Assembly (NCBI GenBank): GCA_030765045.1
Contig: CM060964.1
Coordinates: forward strand, 281,652,502 to 281,716,501
DNA: 64,000 nucleotides
Reading direction: 5' to 3'
Source: Tenodera sinensis
Taxonomy: Eukaryota; Arthropoda; Insecta; Mantodea; Mantidae
Under the pieces are notes generated by a model. That model worked only from the letters and a program-made list of their open reading frames with translations, ran no database searches and was not told where the DNA came from. The position numbers and the translations under genes were made by a program. How positions within the stretch are numbered: position 1 is the stretch's first letter; each line of letters begins with the position of its first letter. Of the stretch, positions 33,660 through 43,934 are shown piece by piece.

Positions 33660-35299
33660 AGACTTAAGAGGATGTTTTCATGGCTATGTCATTTTCTAAC
33701 ACAATGCTTTGTGCTTTGTAGTGCTCAACACTACACTTTTTAATATATAACGATCTGCCACAATAAATAAAAGAATCAAGTGTGAAATGTGCACTATTTG
33801 CTGATGACTTAGTAATGTGGACTTCAAAACCAAAAAGCAAGAGTACAGAACTAGAAAAAAACCATGCAACAATCCTTAACCAAACTACAAAGGTGGACCA
33901 AAGAAAATTTAATGACTTAATACAACAAAATCAAACTACCAACTCTTTTCACTAAGAAAAAAACCACTAAAAATAAAACTAAATTTTGAGGGTCGACAAA
34001 TACCAGAAACAAAGGAAGCAAAGTATTTAGGAGTTAATTTGATACCAAACTTACATGGACCAAACAAATAGAAAATGTAATACAAAGAGCAGAAAGGCAC
34101 CTTTCACTGTTAAAACGTCTAACAGGAATGAAGTGGGGATGTTCCAAAGCAACACTTAGCACAACATACAATGTATATATAAAGCTATTATTTACTTCAT
34201 TGAATATGAAAAAGAAAAAGCAGCTCTTACTCAACACGAAAAGTTTAAAAGACTCAATACATGGAACAAGAGAAATTTTACACATACACTAAAGACTCGG
34301 GAGAGCTTTCTTTCCAAAATTCAAGACCTCAAGAAGAATGTATACCTTCCTAATTCAAAGGAAAACTTCATATCTAAAGTCAATCTGACACAAACATTAG
34401 ACATCACATATTATTTACACCAGACAGAAGAAGTTAAGAAAAGTGATACTCCGACTAGTGTTCTAAAATTATTGGCGTTAGAGACAATCCATACTAGATT
34501 TCCAGAACACGAATGGCTCCATATTTATACTGATGGATCATTAATATCAAACCAAGATGGAGCAGGGGCTGGAGTCACGTGTCACCTCTTTTCTTATTAC
34601 AAATCTTTAAGTTATGAAACTACAAACTTTGATGGAGAAATTGAAGCAATTCGAATGGCCCTACAAAATCTTTTGTATAGAATTTCACATTTTCAGCAAG
34701 CAGTTATTCTCTCAGATTCCAGGGTGGCAATTATAGCAATTACTTCCAAGTTGTCACCAAAAAACCAAACAATTATAGAATGTTGGAAAATCCTTACCCA
34801 TCCAACAGTGCTTCAAAAACACCTAGTCTTCCAATCGATACCAGCTCACTGTGGACTGAGTGGTAATGAGAAAGCTGATTTTCTTGCAAAAAAGGGTACC
34901 AGCAGTGTGCAAAAATCTATAGTTAATCTACCATTTTATGCAGCTAAAAGATTAGTCAACTCTGAATTCAAAAAAATTATTGGAAAATATTACTATGAAA
35001 AATCAAAGAATAAAAGATGGGAACTACCAAACATTCAAACAGTAATTCCTAAATATCCTCGAAAAACAGCAGTTGCAACCTTCAGGTTGATTACAGGACA
35101 CGATTGTCTAGCAAAACATTTAAACAGAATTGGGATATATTCTTCACCACTCTGTCCTCTATGTGATTTGCAAGAGGAAATCGATTGACACCACCGTCAA
35201 ATATGCCCGGCCACTTCTAGTGGCCCATCCATCAGGGAAAAATATTGGAGAGCAAGAGGATTAATGACTTCATTGTCAGAAATCCAGCATTAGCTAACA
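33660..35299 (+). mobile_element. LINE family A, 5'-truncated copy with 16-bp TSD
   Basis: The insert is flanked by ACATATTTGGATGAAG (33644-33659 and 35300-35315), a typical target-primed duplication. It begins in the reverse transcriptase (ALFADDLVMWTSK motif near 33795) and ends at CTAAC|AAC, so the 3' tail is AAC-type rather than poly(A). The best open part is the RNase H frame at 34472-35188. Confidence 0.92.
34472..35188 (+). CDS. LINE family A RNase H domain and C-terminal region (open segment)
   Basis: 238 codons stay open. The RNase H fold is recognisable: IYTDGSLISN (first Asp), FDGEIEAIRMAL (Glu), ILSDSRVAIIAI (second Asp), and PAHCGLSGNEKADFLAKKGT with the final His and Asp region. 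After it come RWELPNIQTVIPKYPRKTAV and the Cys-rich end CPLCDLQEEID. In the LINE the domain removes the RNA template during target-primed reverse transcription. The frame lacks a start of its own and follows a frameshifted reverse transcriptase, so it is a fossil, not a functional gene. Confidence 0.82.
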   Translation: MALETIHTRFPEHEWLHIYTDGSLISNQDGAGAGVTCHLFSYYKSLSYETTNFDGEIEAIRMALQNLLYRISHFQQAVILSDSRVAIIAITSKLSPKNQTIIECWKILTHPTVLQKHLVFQSIPAHCGLSGNEKADFLAKKGTSSVQKSIVNLPFYAAKRLVNSEFKKIIGKYYYEKSKNKRWELPNIQTVIPKYPRKTAVATFRLITGHDCLAKHLNRIGIYSSPLCPLCDLQEEID

Positions 35300-36411
35300 A
35301 CATATTTGGATGAAGCTAGCCACCAATAATAAAATGAGACATTGGACTTTTATCATGAATTTGGGAAAGCACCTAGCAGGAATAAAGAAGTCTGGGACAC
35401 CGTCAGTAGCACCAGATCCAGGAAGGTCAGCAGAGCCTCCAGCTAAGAGAAGATGCACATATCCAGCTAAGAGAATATGCACATATTGTGTGGAGAAGAA
35501 AGATAGAAAAAGTCAAATGACATGTTATAAGTGCACCAAACCTGTATGCTCAGAACATTCTGCTATTGTCTATAGACACTGTGCAAACTTACAATAAGAA
35601 TTAGACTGTAAAATCATATGGCACAGAACAGGAATAAACTATATACATCTTTAAAAATAATTAAAAAGCCATCAGTAAAAGTATAAATTGTGTTTTGTAA
35701 AATGTAAACTAATGGCTTCATTGCCAGATGCAAGGCACTAGAAAACAACAACAAATGTAAACTTTAAGAAAATAAAATTATTATGAGGTATTTCTATCTC
35801 AAAGGTGATTCATATCATAAATCGCAAAAATAGTGTCAATTTATATTGACTTAAACAAGATGGGCCTGAGAGGCCCGGCTGGTAAGTAACGTTATACAGA
35901 TTTTCTGATAAGCAGAGGGTTAAAGCTGAATGTTATCTATTGTTTTTTGACCTTTCCTGAACCCGGCTTGATAAATATGTTGATTAGCTTCTCCCAAAGA
36001 ATTTCTTGAACTTCCTGATGTGCTCCCCTCCTTTCCAGTTATTCCAGTACACACCAAATTCATAACTCAGTAGGCATACTGAAATGATGGCATAAACACT
36101 TAGGAGTGGTTGCACATAAGAATTTCTCTACATTATTTCCATTGAAACTAGTTTTGGATAAATAATTTAGTGAAATTTGTGTATGTACAATCACTAAAAC
36201 TGTTATACAATAAATAGTAGTTATGAGAAATAGCAAAACTGATTTGAGCAAATTCGCCTATTGCTGAATTGGAAATGCAAATTACTGCTCTGTGTCATAA
36301 GAGGACTTTATGTTGGATAGGTCTATACATACACAAAGTTATTCAGTTCTACAAACAAACTAAATATATCTTCCTTTCTTAGAAGTTTGAAAACAGTATT
36401 GTTATATTCAA

Positions 36412-37092
36412 TTTAATTTAAAAGGTGAGTCAATAACATTAAACAACACAAAATGTTAACACAACTCCAAAAAGTTGATAAGACTGTTCATCTCCAATGG
36501 ATTCCAGCACACTGTGGAGTCATGGGGAACGAAGCTGCAGACTCACTTGCAAAGAAAGGCACAACAATAAAACAAAAGTCTAAATTCAATTTCTCATATT
36601 CCTCAATAAAACGCTTGATCATTAAAAATTTTTCTCATTCATACCTACAAGAAATAGAAACAAATGCCAAAGATAAAAAATGGATTACACTACTTTCCAA
36701 CCCAGATATAATCCCCCAGAGACCAAGGAAAACAGCGGTTGCAGCCTTCCGACTATTGACAAATCACGACTGCTTAGCAAGTCATCTCTACAGAATAGGT
36801 ATCTCAGCCTCACCAATATGTGTCCTATGTAACGATCCAGCAGAAATGAACGAAGACCACTTGAAGACCTGTGAAGCATTAAGATCAGAAGAAACTACAG
36901 TTCAAAAGTATTGGAAAGCACGAATGCTAATGGCTTCATTGCCAGATGCAAGGCACTAGAAAACAACAACAATTATAATTTTCTGGAACGCGTTTCGGAG
37001 GCTAACTTTCCTCCATTATCAACCGGACAATGACTGGGTTTCCATGGTGCAGATGGCAATTCTTCTGACTCACCTTTTAAATTAAATACTAA
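36412..37092. mobile_element. Element bounded by 22-bp inverted repeats, containing LINE B end
   Basis: ATTTAATTTAAAAGGTGAGTCA at 36412-36433 is inverted near 37070-37092 as TGACTCACCTTTTAAATTAAAT. Between them lie the LINE B fragment and, at 36985-37025, a hairpin with GGAGG/CCTCC next to CGAAACGCG. The arrangement resembles Penelope-like inverted-arm insertions, but identity is unproven. Confidence 0.45.
36450..36971 (+). mobile_element. LINE family B, 3' fragment (RNase H end)
   Basis: A 168-codon open segment (36453-36956) encodes HLQWIPAHCGVMGNEAADSL, then LAKKGTTIKQKSKFNFSYSS and RKTAVAAFRLLTNHDCLASH, with a Cys-rich CVLCNDPAEMNEDHLKTC end. It is followed by the AACAACAAC tail. The protein is about half-identical to family A by eye, and nearly identical to the minus-strand copy at 45.3 kb. 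Confidence 0.85.
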
Positions 37093-37409
37093 ATATATAT
37101 TCAAAGATCAAGGTGTGCAGAAGTTTGATGCAGAGAAGTAATAATTAAGTGAAAGTCAAAGTATACATCAATGCACTAAATCATACCCATTGATGCTGGA
37201 TCCACCATGTTCAAATTAGATCTTGAGTATCCATGACTGGGGTGTTGCTACTACACAAACTATACAACAGAGGGTACATTATGTGGTATACAGTATGTTT
37301 CGTAGACAAAAAGAGATGCTGAAATAGCCTTAAAATAGGATTTGAGTTGATTAATAACACTAAATTCACTTTTTAAAATTTCCTGGATTTTAAGAAGTGA
37401 TATTAAAGA

Positions 37410-38804
37410 GAACAATGGCAGTAATAGTAACTGCTTTTTAGAGAGCACCATATTTTTATGTTTTGGCAGTCACATCGCTCTCTCGCAACCCCCAGAATGT
37501 CTGGAGGACCATACCTGTCTTTGGTTTACGGGTCTCACCGACCTGACCGGGAGAGTTATCAAAATAAATTCACCGACCATATCCTCTAATTACCAATCAG
37601 AGGTCGTATTACAAGTCATGACAGGTCAGCATATTAGGGGTTAAGAGTTTATAGAGAAATTGAAAGGTTAGAAAAATAAAGACCCCTAGTCCTCGGGAAC
37701 CCTAATAGCATCGGGGTCACAAGAGAACAAGAGATAACCAAGGTAAGGTCAGATAGAAAAGCTACAGTGAGGAGCAAAACACCAGTAAGTGAAAGTAATG
37801 TTCTGCTCAGCAGCAAAGTATTTGGGAGTTACATTTGATACCAAACTTACATGGACCAAACAAATAGAAAATGTAATACAAAGAGCAGAAAGGTGTCCTT
37901 CACTGTTAAAACGTCTAACAGAAATGAAGTGGGGATGTTCCAGAGCAACTCTTAACACTACATACAATGCATATATATAAAGCCATTATTTACTTACTGC
38001 AGTGAAGTTCTTGTTAACAGCAAATACAAAATAAAAATTCAAATCCTTCAAAACCAAAGTCTGAGACTAATTACAGGTGACAACAAAACCACATCAATAC
38101 CAGATATGGAAATACTAACCAACCAATACCCCATTTAATATGAAATAGAAAAAAACAGCTATTATTCAGCACAAAAAGTTGATCAGTCCCATTCAATACA
38201 TGGAACAAGGGAAATTTTACACATACACTAAAGACTCCGGAGAGCTTTCATACACTAAAGACTCCGGAGAGCTTTCTTTCAAAATTCAAGACATCATGAA
38301 GAATGTATACCTTCCTAATTCAAAGGAAAACTTCATATATAAAATCAATCTGACACAAACATTAGACATCACATATTATTTATATCTGACAGAAGTAGTT
38401 AAGAAAAGTGATACTCCAGCTAGTGTTATAAAATTATTGGCATTAGAGAGAATCCATACTAGATTTCCGGAACACGAATGGTTCCTTATTTATACTGATG
38501 GATCACATATCATACCGAGATGGAGCAGGAGCTGGAGCCAAAGTTATGGAACTACAAATTTCGATGGAGAAATTGAAGCAATTTGAATGGCCCTACAAAA
38601 TCTTTGGTATAGAATTTCACATTTTCATCAAGCAGTTGCTCTCTCAGATTCCAGGGCAGCAATTATATAGCAATTACTTCCAAGTTGTCACCAAAAAACC
38701 AAACAATCCATCTAACAGCACTTCAAAAACACCTGTTCTTCCAATGGATACCAGCTCACTGTGGACTGAGTGGTAATGACAAAGCTGATTTTCTTGTAAA
38801 ATAA

Positions 38805-38805
<1 letters not shown>
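37410..38805 (+). mobile_element. LINE family A copy with inverted 5' region
   Basis: From 37807 the plus strand encodes KYLGVTFDTKLTWTKQIENV and later RNase H pieces, with a 29-bp tandem duplication near 38221-38275. The segment 37420-37806 is the reverse complement of the 5' body seen at 47.0-47.48 and 62.69-63.17 kb. On the minus strand it contains an ORF start MVLSKKQLLLLPLFSLIS. Inverted 5' part plus direct 3' part is the signature of twin priming and identifies that body as the 5' region of family A. Confidence 0.7.

Positions 38806-38873
<68 letters not shown>
38805..38873 (+). repeat. (AAT)n microsatellite
   Basis: About 22 AAT units follow the truncated LINE A copy and lead into A-rich sequence and a SINE. 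Reading frames through it (poly-Y, poly-I) are artefacts. Confidence 0.95.
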
Positions 38874-38883
<10 letters not shown>

Positions 38884-38884
<1 letters not shown>

Positions 38885-39368
38885 TCAATGCCATTCTGGC
38901 AGATTGTCACAGTAGCTCAATGGTTAGAGCACCCACCTGGTAAGCAGAAGGTCTGTGGTTCAAATCCCAGCTGTGGCATTGAATTTTTAAGTTCCAGTTC
39001 TACCTCTCAAACACTACCCACACGGCATAAATAAATAATAATTACCATCTGAAGGTTATTTAATCCTGGGACATAAAGTACTTACAATAGTAAGTCAACA
39101 TTGGGGTAATTGTCTCTGATGTGAGACTGCCTTTGTGGTTTACCAGGAGAAATACGAACTGGTTTGAGAATTCAATGCCATCCTGGCAGATTGCCACAGT
39201 AGCTAAATGGTTAGAGCACCCGCCTGGTAAGTGGAAGGTCTGTGGTTCAAATCCCAGCTGTGGCATTGAATTTTTAAGTTCCAGTTCTACCTCTCAAACA
39301 TTGCCCACACACGACTTGTGTGTTTAAAAACACCAACAGTAAGTTTGTTGGCATAAATAAATAATAAT
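38884..39368 (+). mobile_element. tRNA-derived SINE, tandem dimer
   Basis: Two head-to-tail units. The first starts in the tRNA-like part (AGCTCAATGGTTAGAGCACC and GGTTCAAATCC) and has a shortened tail. The second is complete: leader TACCATCTGAAGGTTATTTAA, tRNA-like part, and full tail ending GTTTGTTGGCATAAATAAAT. The B box and flanking TCTGTGGTTCAAATCCCAG are identical in both units. Confidence 0.85.
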
Positions 39369-40027
39369 GTAAATCATTTCAGTACTGCATGGGATGGCAC
39401 AAATAACGATTCAATTTGCTATTTTTCTCCCTCAGGGAAAAAATGTACGTAGGTATCATATAAGCCAGTGGCTTTACTGAAACTATTTTTCTGTCATTGT
39501 TTAGTGGCAATGATACCCAAGTAATGCTTGCAATAGCAATGTTATATTACACATTATAATGGAACTCTGGTATACAAATTTCTTACATGTTAGTAACAAA
39601 AGTTTTGTTTATCTCTTAATTAAATTCAAAAGTAAAACATGTTTTGTAATCCATTAATTGCAACATCAACTGGTTTCACTCATGAAACATGTGCTTTTGA
39701 ACTTTATTAACGTTTATTACTAATATATAAGAAATGTACACATTTGTTGCACTATTAATAGCTTTAATTTCTATTATTAATCATAATGGTGTGTGAGAAT
39801 ACTAATGCCTCTTTGAAGAGACACTAGGGTGCAAAAGTTTATTATCCCCTTTCCATTCCCTTTCGCAAGCATGTGATAACTGTGTTATCATACTTGATAT
39901 GCAATTTTGATGTATCTCCATTTAAATTTGAAATCATTACACCTAGCACGCAGTAAATCAAATAAGTTATGGAAATCAACGTTAAGAACTCATAAATGGT
40001 TTAAATTGAAACAAAACATGCAGGAAA

Positions 40028-40404
40028 TTATTATTTATTTATGCCAACAAACCTACTGTTGGTGTATTTAAACACACAAGCTGTGTGTGGGCAATCATTG
40101 TGTGTTTAAAAACACAAACAGTAGGTTTGTTGGCATAAATAAATAATAATTACCATCTGAAGGTTATTTAATCCCGGGACATAAAGTACTTGCATTAGTA
40201 AGTCACCATTGAGGTAATTGTCTCTGATGTGAGACTGCCTTTGTGGTTTACAGGGAAAAATACGAACTGGTTTGAGAATTCAATGTCATTCTGGCAGGTT
40301 GTCACAGTAGCTTAATGGTTAGAGCACCCACCTAGTAAGCGGAGGGTCTGTGGTTCAAATCCCAGCTGTGGTATTGAATTTTTAAGTTCCAGTTCTACCT
40401 CTCA
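40028..40404 (+). mobile_element. tRNA-derived SINE with inverted tail pair
   Basis: Starts with a reverse-oriented 3' tail (TTTATGCCAACAAACCTACT), immediately followed by a forward tail, a leader and a tRNA-like unit (GTAGCTTAATGGTTAGAGCA, GGTTCAAATCC). It ends within the tail at CCTCTCA. The two tails make a short palindrome at 40031-40145. Confidence 0.8.
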
Positions 40405-41270
40405 TAGAGGAAAATCCAAAAGAAACAAGCAGTGAACACCTCAGGAATATCACATGCGAAAAGATAAACGAACTGTAGACTACCACTTCTGGGAAGAGAA
40501 TCACAATATAAAATAAAAAGCGAAGCTGCTAATGTAAGTGCTTACTCCTGTAGGACTGAGCTTATGAGAAAGAGCACATATCAAAATTTTGAAGAATGAA
40601 ATTCCAACAGATTGTAGTTTAATCTCTAAATTCATCATTCTCACACCAGATGAAGGGAAGATCAGGAAATCACTGGTTAGTCAGCCAGTAACAGAAAATA
40701 GGGACAATAGGTCCTCACGAAACTACTGGCAGAATATCTTTTAAGTGAAGTAATACAAATGTTTAATGTCAGTTTTAAATATGTCCAATGTCATTTTATT
40801 TCAAGCACATCAAAAACTCAGCAGTCATCTGTTTTGTAAGATCATAAGCCCTTCTTTGGGGGAATAAGTCTCATACCCTTTGATACTCAAACTAGCAGAA
40901 GTCACATCTACAAAAAGCATTACTCTGCTGCTGCTAAAGACAAAGTTGCTAGTTCGACTGCGCCAAATATCCCCCAAACTCTAGTGCAACAGCCCTACGC
41001 AGGCCAAGGCACATTACCATATTTCTCCATACAGATCTTAAATGCAAGATGACACTAACTTCTCCCAGAATGTCATTTAGGAACTTAGAGCATTAAGGAG
41101 TGGACACAATAACTTAATTTTTAAAATACAATTTAAAAGTTTCCACTGGTTTTGTGTGTGAATTGAGTTGAACATGAAAATGACATGAAGGTGGCATTGT
41201 GATTTCCAGGAACAATAGATCGAGGTTTGACGTGTTCTCTATGTAAAGCTAAAAGTTTTAATATACTTAC

Positions 41271-41599
41271 GAGGTTTCCAAGCCTCTGTTTTTGGTCTGG
41301 GTGGTTCATCTCTAAGTCCTCCTGAACTAGGTGGCAAAGCACCAGTGCCCCTGCGCCAATCTGTATCGCGACGAGGTGGCCCATCAGGAACATCCTTTTC
41401 CAAGTCTTTGTCTTTTCTGAAACGATCCTTATCTTCTCGTAATTGAGGTGGAGGGGGCACAGCACCAGGAATTTGTCTTCTCCAACTGCTACCACCTGTT
41501 GTTGCAGTGGCTCTCTCTTGCTCCAATCTTTTCTCTTCTGCCTCCCGTTCTCTTTGTCTTTGAATTTCTGCCTGCTGATCTAGATGTTCTTTTCGTTTT
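41271..41599 (-). CDS. eIF3a: eIF3a, internal exon 2 of 5 in window
   Basis: The exon continues the coiled coil (RKRKEHLDQQAEIQ, then EREAEEKRLEQER) and passes into a low-complexity stretch with SSWRRQIP, a short polyproline PPPP, DKDRFRKDKD, DTDWRRG and PRPKTEAWKP. Recurrent DxxWRRG-type units are typical of the C-terminal tail of animal eIF3a. The acceptor TTAG lies at 41600-41601 and the donor GTAAGT begins at 41270. It takes one base to complete the Arg codon left open by the previous exon and leaves one base (C) that the next exon completes as a Pro codon. This phase agreement across 15 kb of transposon-filled intron is strong evidence for one gene. Confidence 0.88.
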
Positions 41600-43149
41600 C
41601 TAAGAGAAAAAGAAAAAAGAAAACTGGGCAAGTTAAATAATAGTACTTTTGAGGGCATGAAAAAATCCATCTGCTGAAGCACCTTTAATGCTGACTTGGA
41701 AAATGCATACACATTACACAAATTCTAGTTTTGTTAATTATACACTTTTTAAGAAAATTTAATGTTTTGTTTGTGAAATCTGCATTTTAACATATAGAGA
41801 AGATAGTATATCTGGATAAATTCTATCGATTTATTGTAAATTACAAATAGGCTCAATAATTTGAACTGTCAACATGACTTGTTTCATGATTAGTGAACAT
41901 TCTAATTTAACAAAGATGCCTCTAGCTGCTCCGAGTATATTCAATTGTATTTATGCTCTTGCAGATTCAAAATGCTATGGACAACCACCACCATTTTAGA
42001 TAACTGCATAACCACTTACATCAAGCAATCATGGCATGCCTATAATGAAGAATTAAGCCTGGTTCACAACTGAAAAGAAATGAATGGAATCACAAGTTAA
42101 AATACATGTATTACAATGCGAGCATTTGCAATTAATGGAAAGCCTACCTGAGCCCAAAAATGGTATACTGGATTCATATTATGAGTACTATCTTCATGGT
42201 AGAAGTGATTCAAGGAGATATGAACTAAAACAGTTGCTAGAGCTGTCTAACTGTAAGCTTGGAAAACAAAACCAGAAAAGAAAGAGAGAACAAGCTTTAA
42301 TGCACACTAGCTATACATTTATTAGGATGATACTTTTGCAAGAGCAATCAGAGATAGTACTGATGTGACTTATACAAAAGATTTATTCCATAAAATTTCA
42401 ATGTTGGTTAACCTGCATTATGCTGAACTGCAAGCACTGAAAAAATGCCCTAGATGACATCCCCATGCAAACAAGTTAACTATCAATAAGCATCCCTATT
42501 TCCATTCTTACTAATGGTGTTAGAAGAGCAGGACAATGGTACATTCACTAGAAATCTTCTAGCCAATGAGATTTAATTTTACTGTTGAGCTTGTGCAATG
42601 CAGTTGTCTCCACCTTATACATTTTACATTTTAATTAGCACATTTTTTCCTTCTTTCCTTTTGCTTGTGTGCATGCATGTAAGGGTTAAGGCTCACAAGT
42701 TCTCATATTTTGTATTACAAACATAGGATGGATTTTACTTTCTTAAAGTGAGTTTAACTGAGCTGTAAATTATAATCAGTAATGCCTATTAATTGTTATA
42801 AACAATGTTACTAATTTGTGCCAGCATGAATGAATGAGGGTGACAAGTCTGAAAGAGAGGGGAGTATACAGTTCTCTCTTCTTTGCGCCTTCCTAAAGGA
42901 AAACCACTTTAGTGTATGGTGAACCAAATGTGCATTTCATTGTTTTGTTCTCATTTTCAGTCCTGTTTGATTATGAACTAGCCTCAAAACATAGGTGAAG
43001 TGGCACAAACAAGCATCACGCATAGATATAACTTGATTCTATACTTCAAAAGCACGACAACTTTCTTTCCTGGACCTACTTCTAAAAATTAAAGATGTAC
43101 AAAATTCTTATGATTAAATGATTATGTAGACTTCCATGGCCTTTATCCA

Positions 43150-43250
43150 TTACTTTCTTGGTTTCCGGTATGGGCCATGCCTTGTTGGCTTTTTAATTTC
43201 TTAAAGAAGTCAACAAGACATGGCCCATACCAGAAACCAAGAAATAAGTA
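43150..43250. repeat. Foldback hairpin, about 48-bp arms
   Basis: The arm with TTCTTGGTTTCCGGTATGGG followed by CCATGCCTTGTTGG is repeated in inverse as CAACAAGACATGGCCCATAC then CAGAAACCAAGAA, with almost no spacer (TTAATTTCTTAAAG). It could be a tiny foldback element or the two arms of a deleted retroposon. Confidence 0.8.
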
Positions 43251-43442
43251 ATTCTTATGATTATTTCTAATATATCAGCTCAAGCTCTATCTATATAGAG
43301 CTTTCCCTATGAGTAGTACATTGAGAATAATCAAATTATTTTCCTACATTCTATTTTAGTTTATTTAAGAATATTAGTTTTATTTATTTTTGTTACCAGA
43401 TTAGCTTCAAATTAAAGATTTTTCTACTGAAAATTCTATTAA

Positions 43443-43934
43443 CCCTTTCAGTCCCGGTGTGTATTATAAGAAACATAGGCTTTTTTGCCTATTTGTAATA
43501 GTTTTAACGGTTTTTTCTGCTATATTCTTGTTATATTGTTCGTTACCAATTAAACATATGTATTTGAGATGTTCTGAATTGTAGAAAATTATATTTTTTT
43601 TACAATTTACATTGTAGTGTCTTTTTTTTATAAGAAAAGAAGCAAAATCCATGCAAACGCAGTCAAATGATACCCCGTCATCATCCACGCGTGCCATCAC
43701 ACCGATTATTTTACGTGGTAGCTCCCCGTCCTTTACCACAGGCACATTTGACTGCGGTTGCCGAGACTCGAACTCATGACCTCAGGCTTTGAGTGCATGG
43801 CCAGTGCACTACGTGTTGCCTGAACGATCATGGCTATTCAAGCCAGCAGGCTGGTGTTCCAGACCGCCTAATCTAAACCGGTTTCGAATTAAGAAGAACG
43901 GCATAAGTAGCAAAATAATTCGGGACTGAAACGG
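43443..43934. mobile_element. piggyBac-type MITE (492 bp)
   Basis: TTAA at both sides, with ends CCCTTTCAGTCCCG and inverted CGGGACTGAAACGG. No transposase is visible. A short minus frame encodes VVKDGELPRKIIGVMARVDD, unidentified. A tRNA-like stretch occupies 43750-43822. Confidence 0.8.
43750..43822 (-). other. tRNA-like sequence inside the MITE
   Basis: On the minus strand GCAACACGTAGTGCACTGGC, then GGTCATGAGTTCGAGTCTC (B box) and GGCAACC give a tRNA-like outline with partly paired ends. It is probably a tRNA-derived SINE head or pseudogene captured by the MITE. Confidence 0.45.

Larger units (their letters stand above)
32325..35597 (+). pseudogene. piggyBac transposase (element 3), split by LINE A
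   Basis: N-terminal LSDEEIRKLL is followed by an acidic region (VDVENLEHEDDHDDQQF), SCFMFFRVSLIEKVCMWSNK, TVDEQLVTFRGHYLFRQYMP with PSKPGRYEIKFWTICDS around a catalytic Asp, and IASYVSKKNKVTILSSLHD. After the LINE A insertion the C-terminal Cys-rich domain follows in the open frame at 35310-35594: RICTYCVEKKDRKSQMTCYK and CTKPVCSEHS. This zinc-binding domain is the DNA-end-recognition module of piggyBac proteins. Stops and frameshifts make it inactive. Confidence 0.85.
31932..35919 (+). mobile_element. piggyBac element 3, containing LINE A
   Basis: TTAA at 31928-31931 and 35920-35923 bounds the element. Inner ends share TTAAC(C/T)(C/T)TCT and an inner inverted GGGCCTCAGA/CTCAGGCCC-type block. 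Removing it joins LINE family C sequences. A 1.64 kb LINE A copy is nested at 33660-35299. Confidence 0.75.
29945..36060 (-). mobile_element. LINE family C, reverse copy with nested insertions
   Basis: Minus-strand pieces read, from right to left: NIYQAGFRKGQKTIDNI (RT), then after a piggyBac insertion FGRLSTVFVDLEKTYD, a TLFADDLTVRSF-type catalytic box, and at 29968-30204 EREACVEKCRKLEREGLEWF with QGICPICKGNEEASHFTW. The last matches the Cys-rich end of family C at 10.78 kb. Insertions are a SINE near 31.3-31.67 kb, a family A/B-type fragment near 30.28-30.48 kb and piggyBac at 31932-35919. Stops and frameshifts abound. Confidence 0.72.
29042..41270 (-). other. eIF3a intron (12.2 kb)
   Basis: Filled mainly by a reverse-oriented LINE family C copy with nested piggyBac, SINE and LINE A insertions, then LINE B and A fragments and SINE arrays. 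29330-29900 is a compositionally distinct GC-richer block of unknown origin. 39370-40027 and 40405-41270 show nothing recognisable. Confidence 0.7.

Noticed and set aside
38674..38910. Frames with poly-Tyr or poly-Ile
   Set aside because: Produced by the (AAT)n microsatellite.
38930..40375. Tandem tRNA-Thr genes
   Set aside because: The tRNA-like units have a C instead of U before the anticodon, imperfect stems, and are embedded in a conserved SINE leader and tail.
42084..42365. 94-codon frame as a possible host gene
   Set aside because: No recognisable domain, AT-rich intronic context, no matching splice sites or homologous feature.
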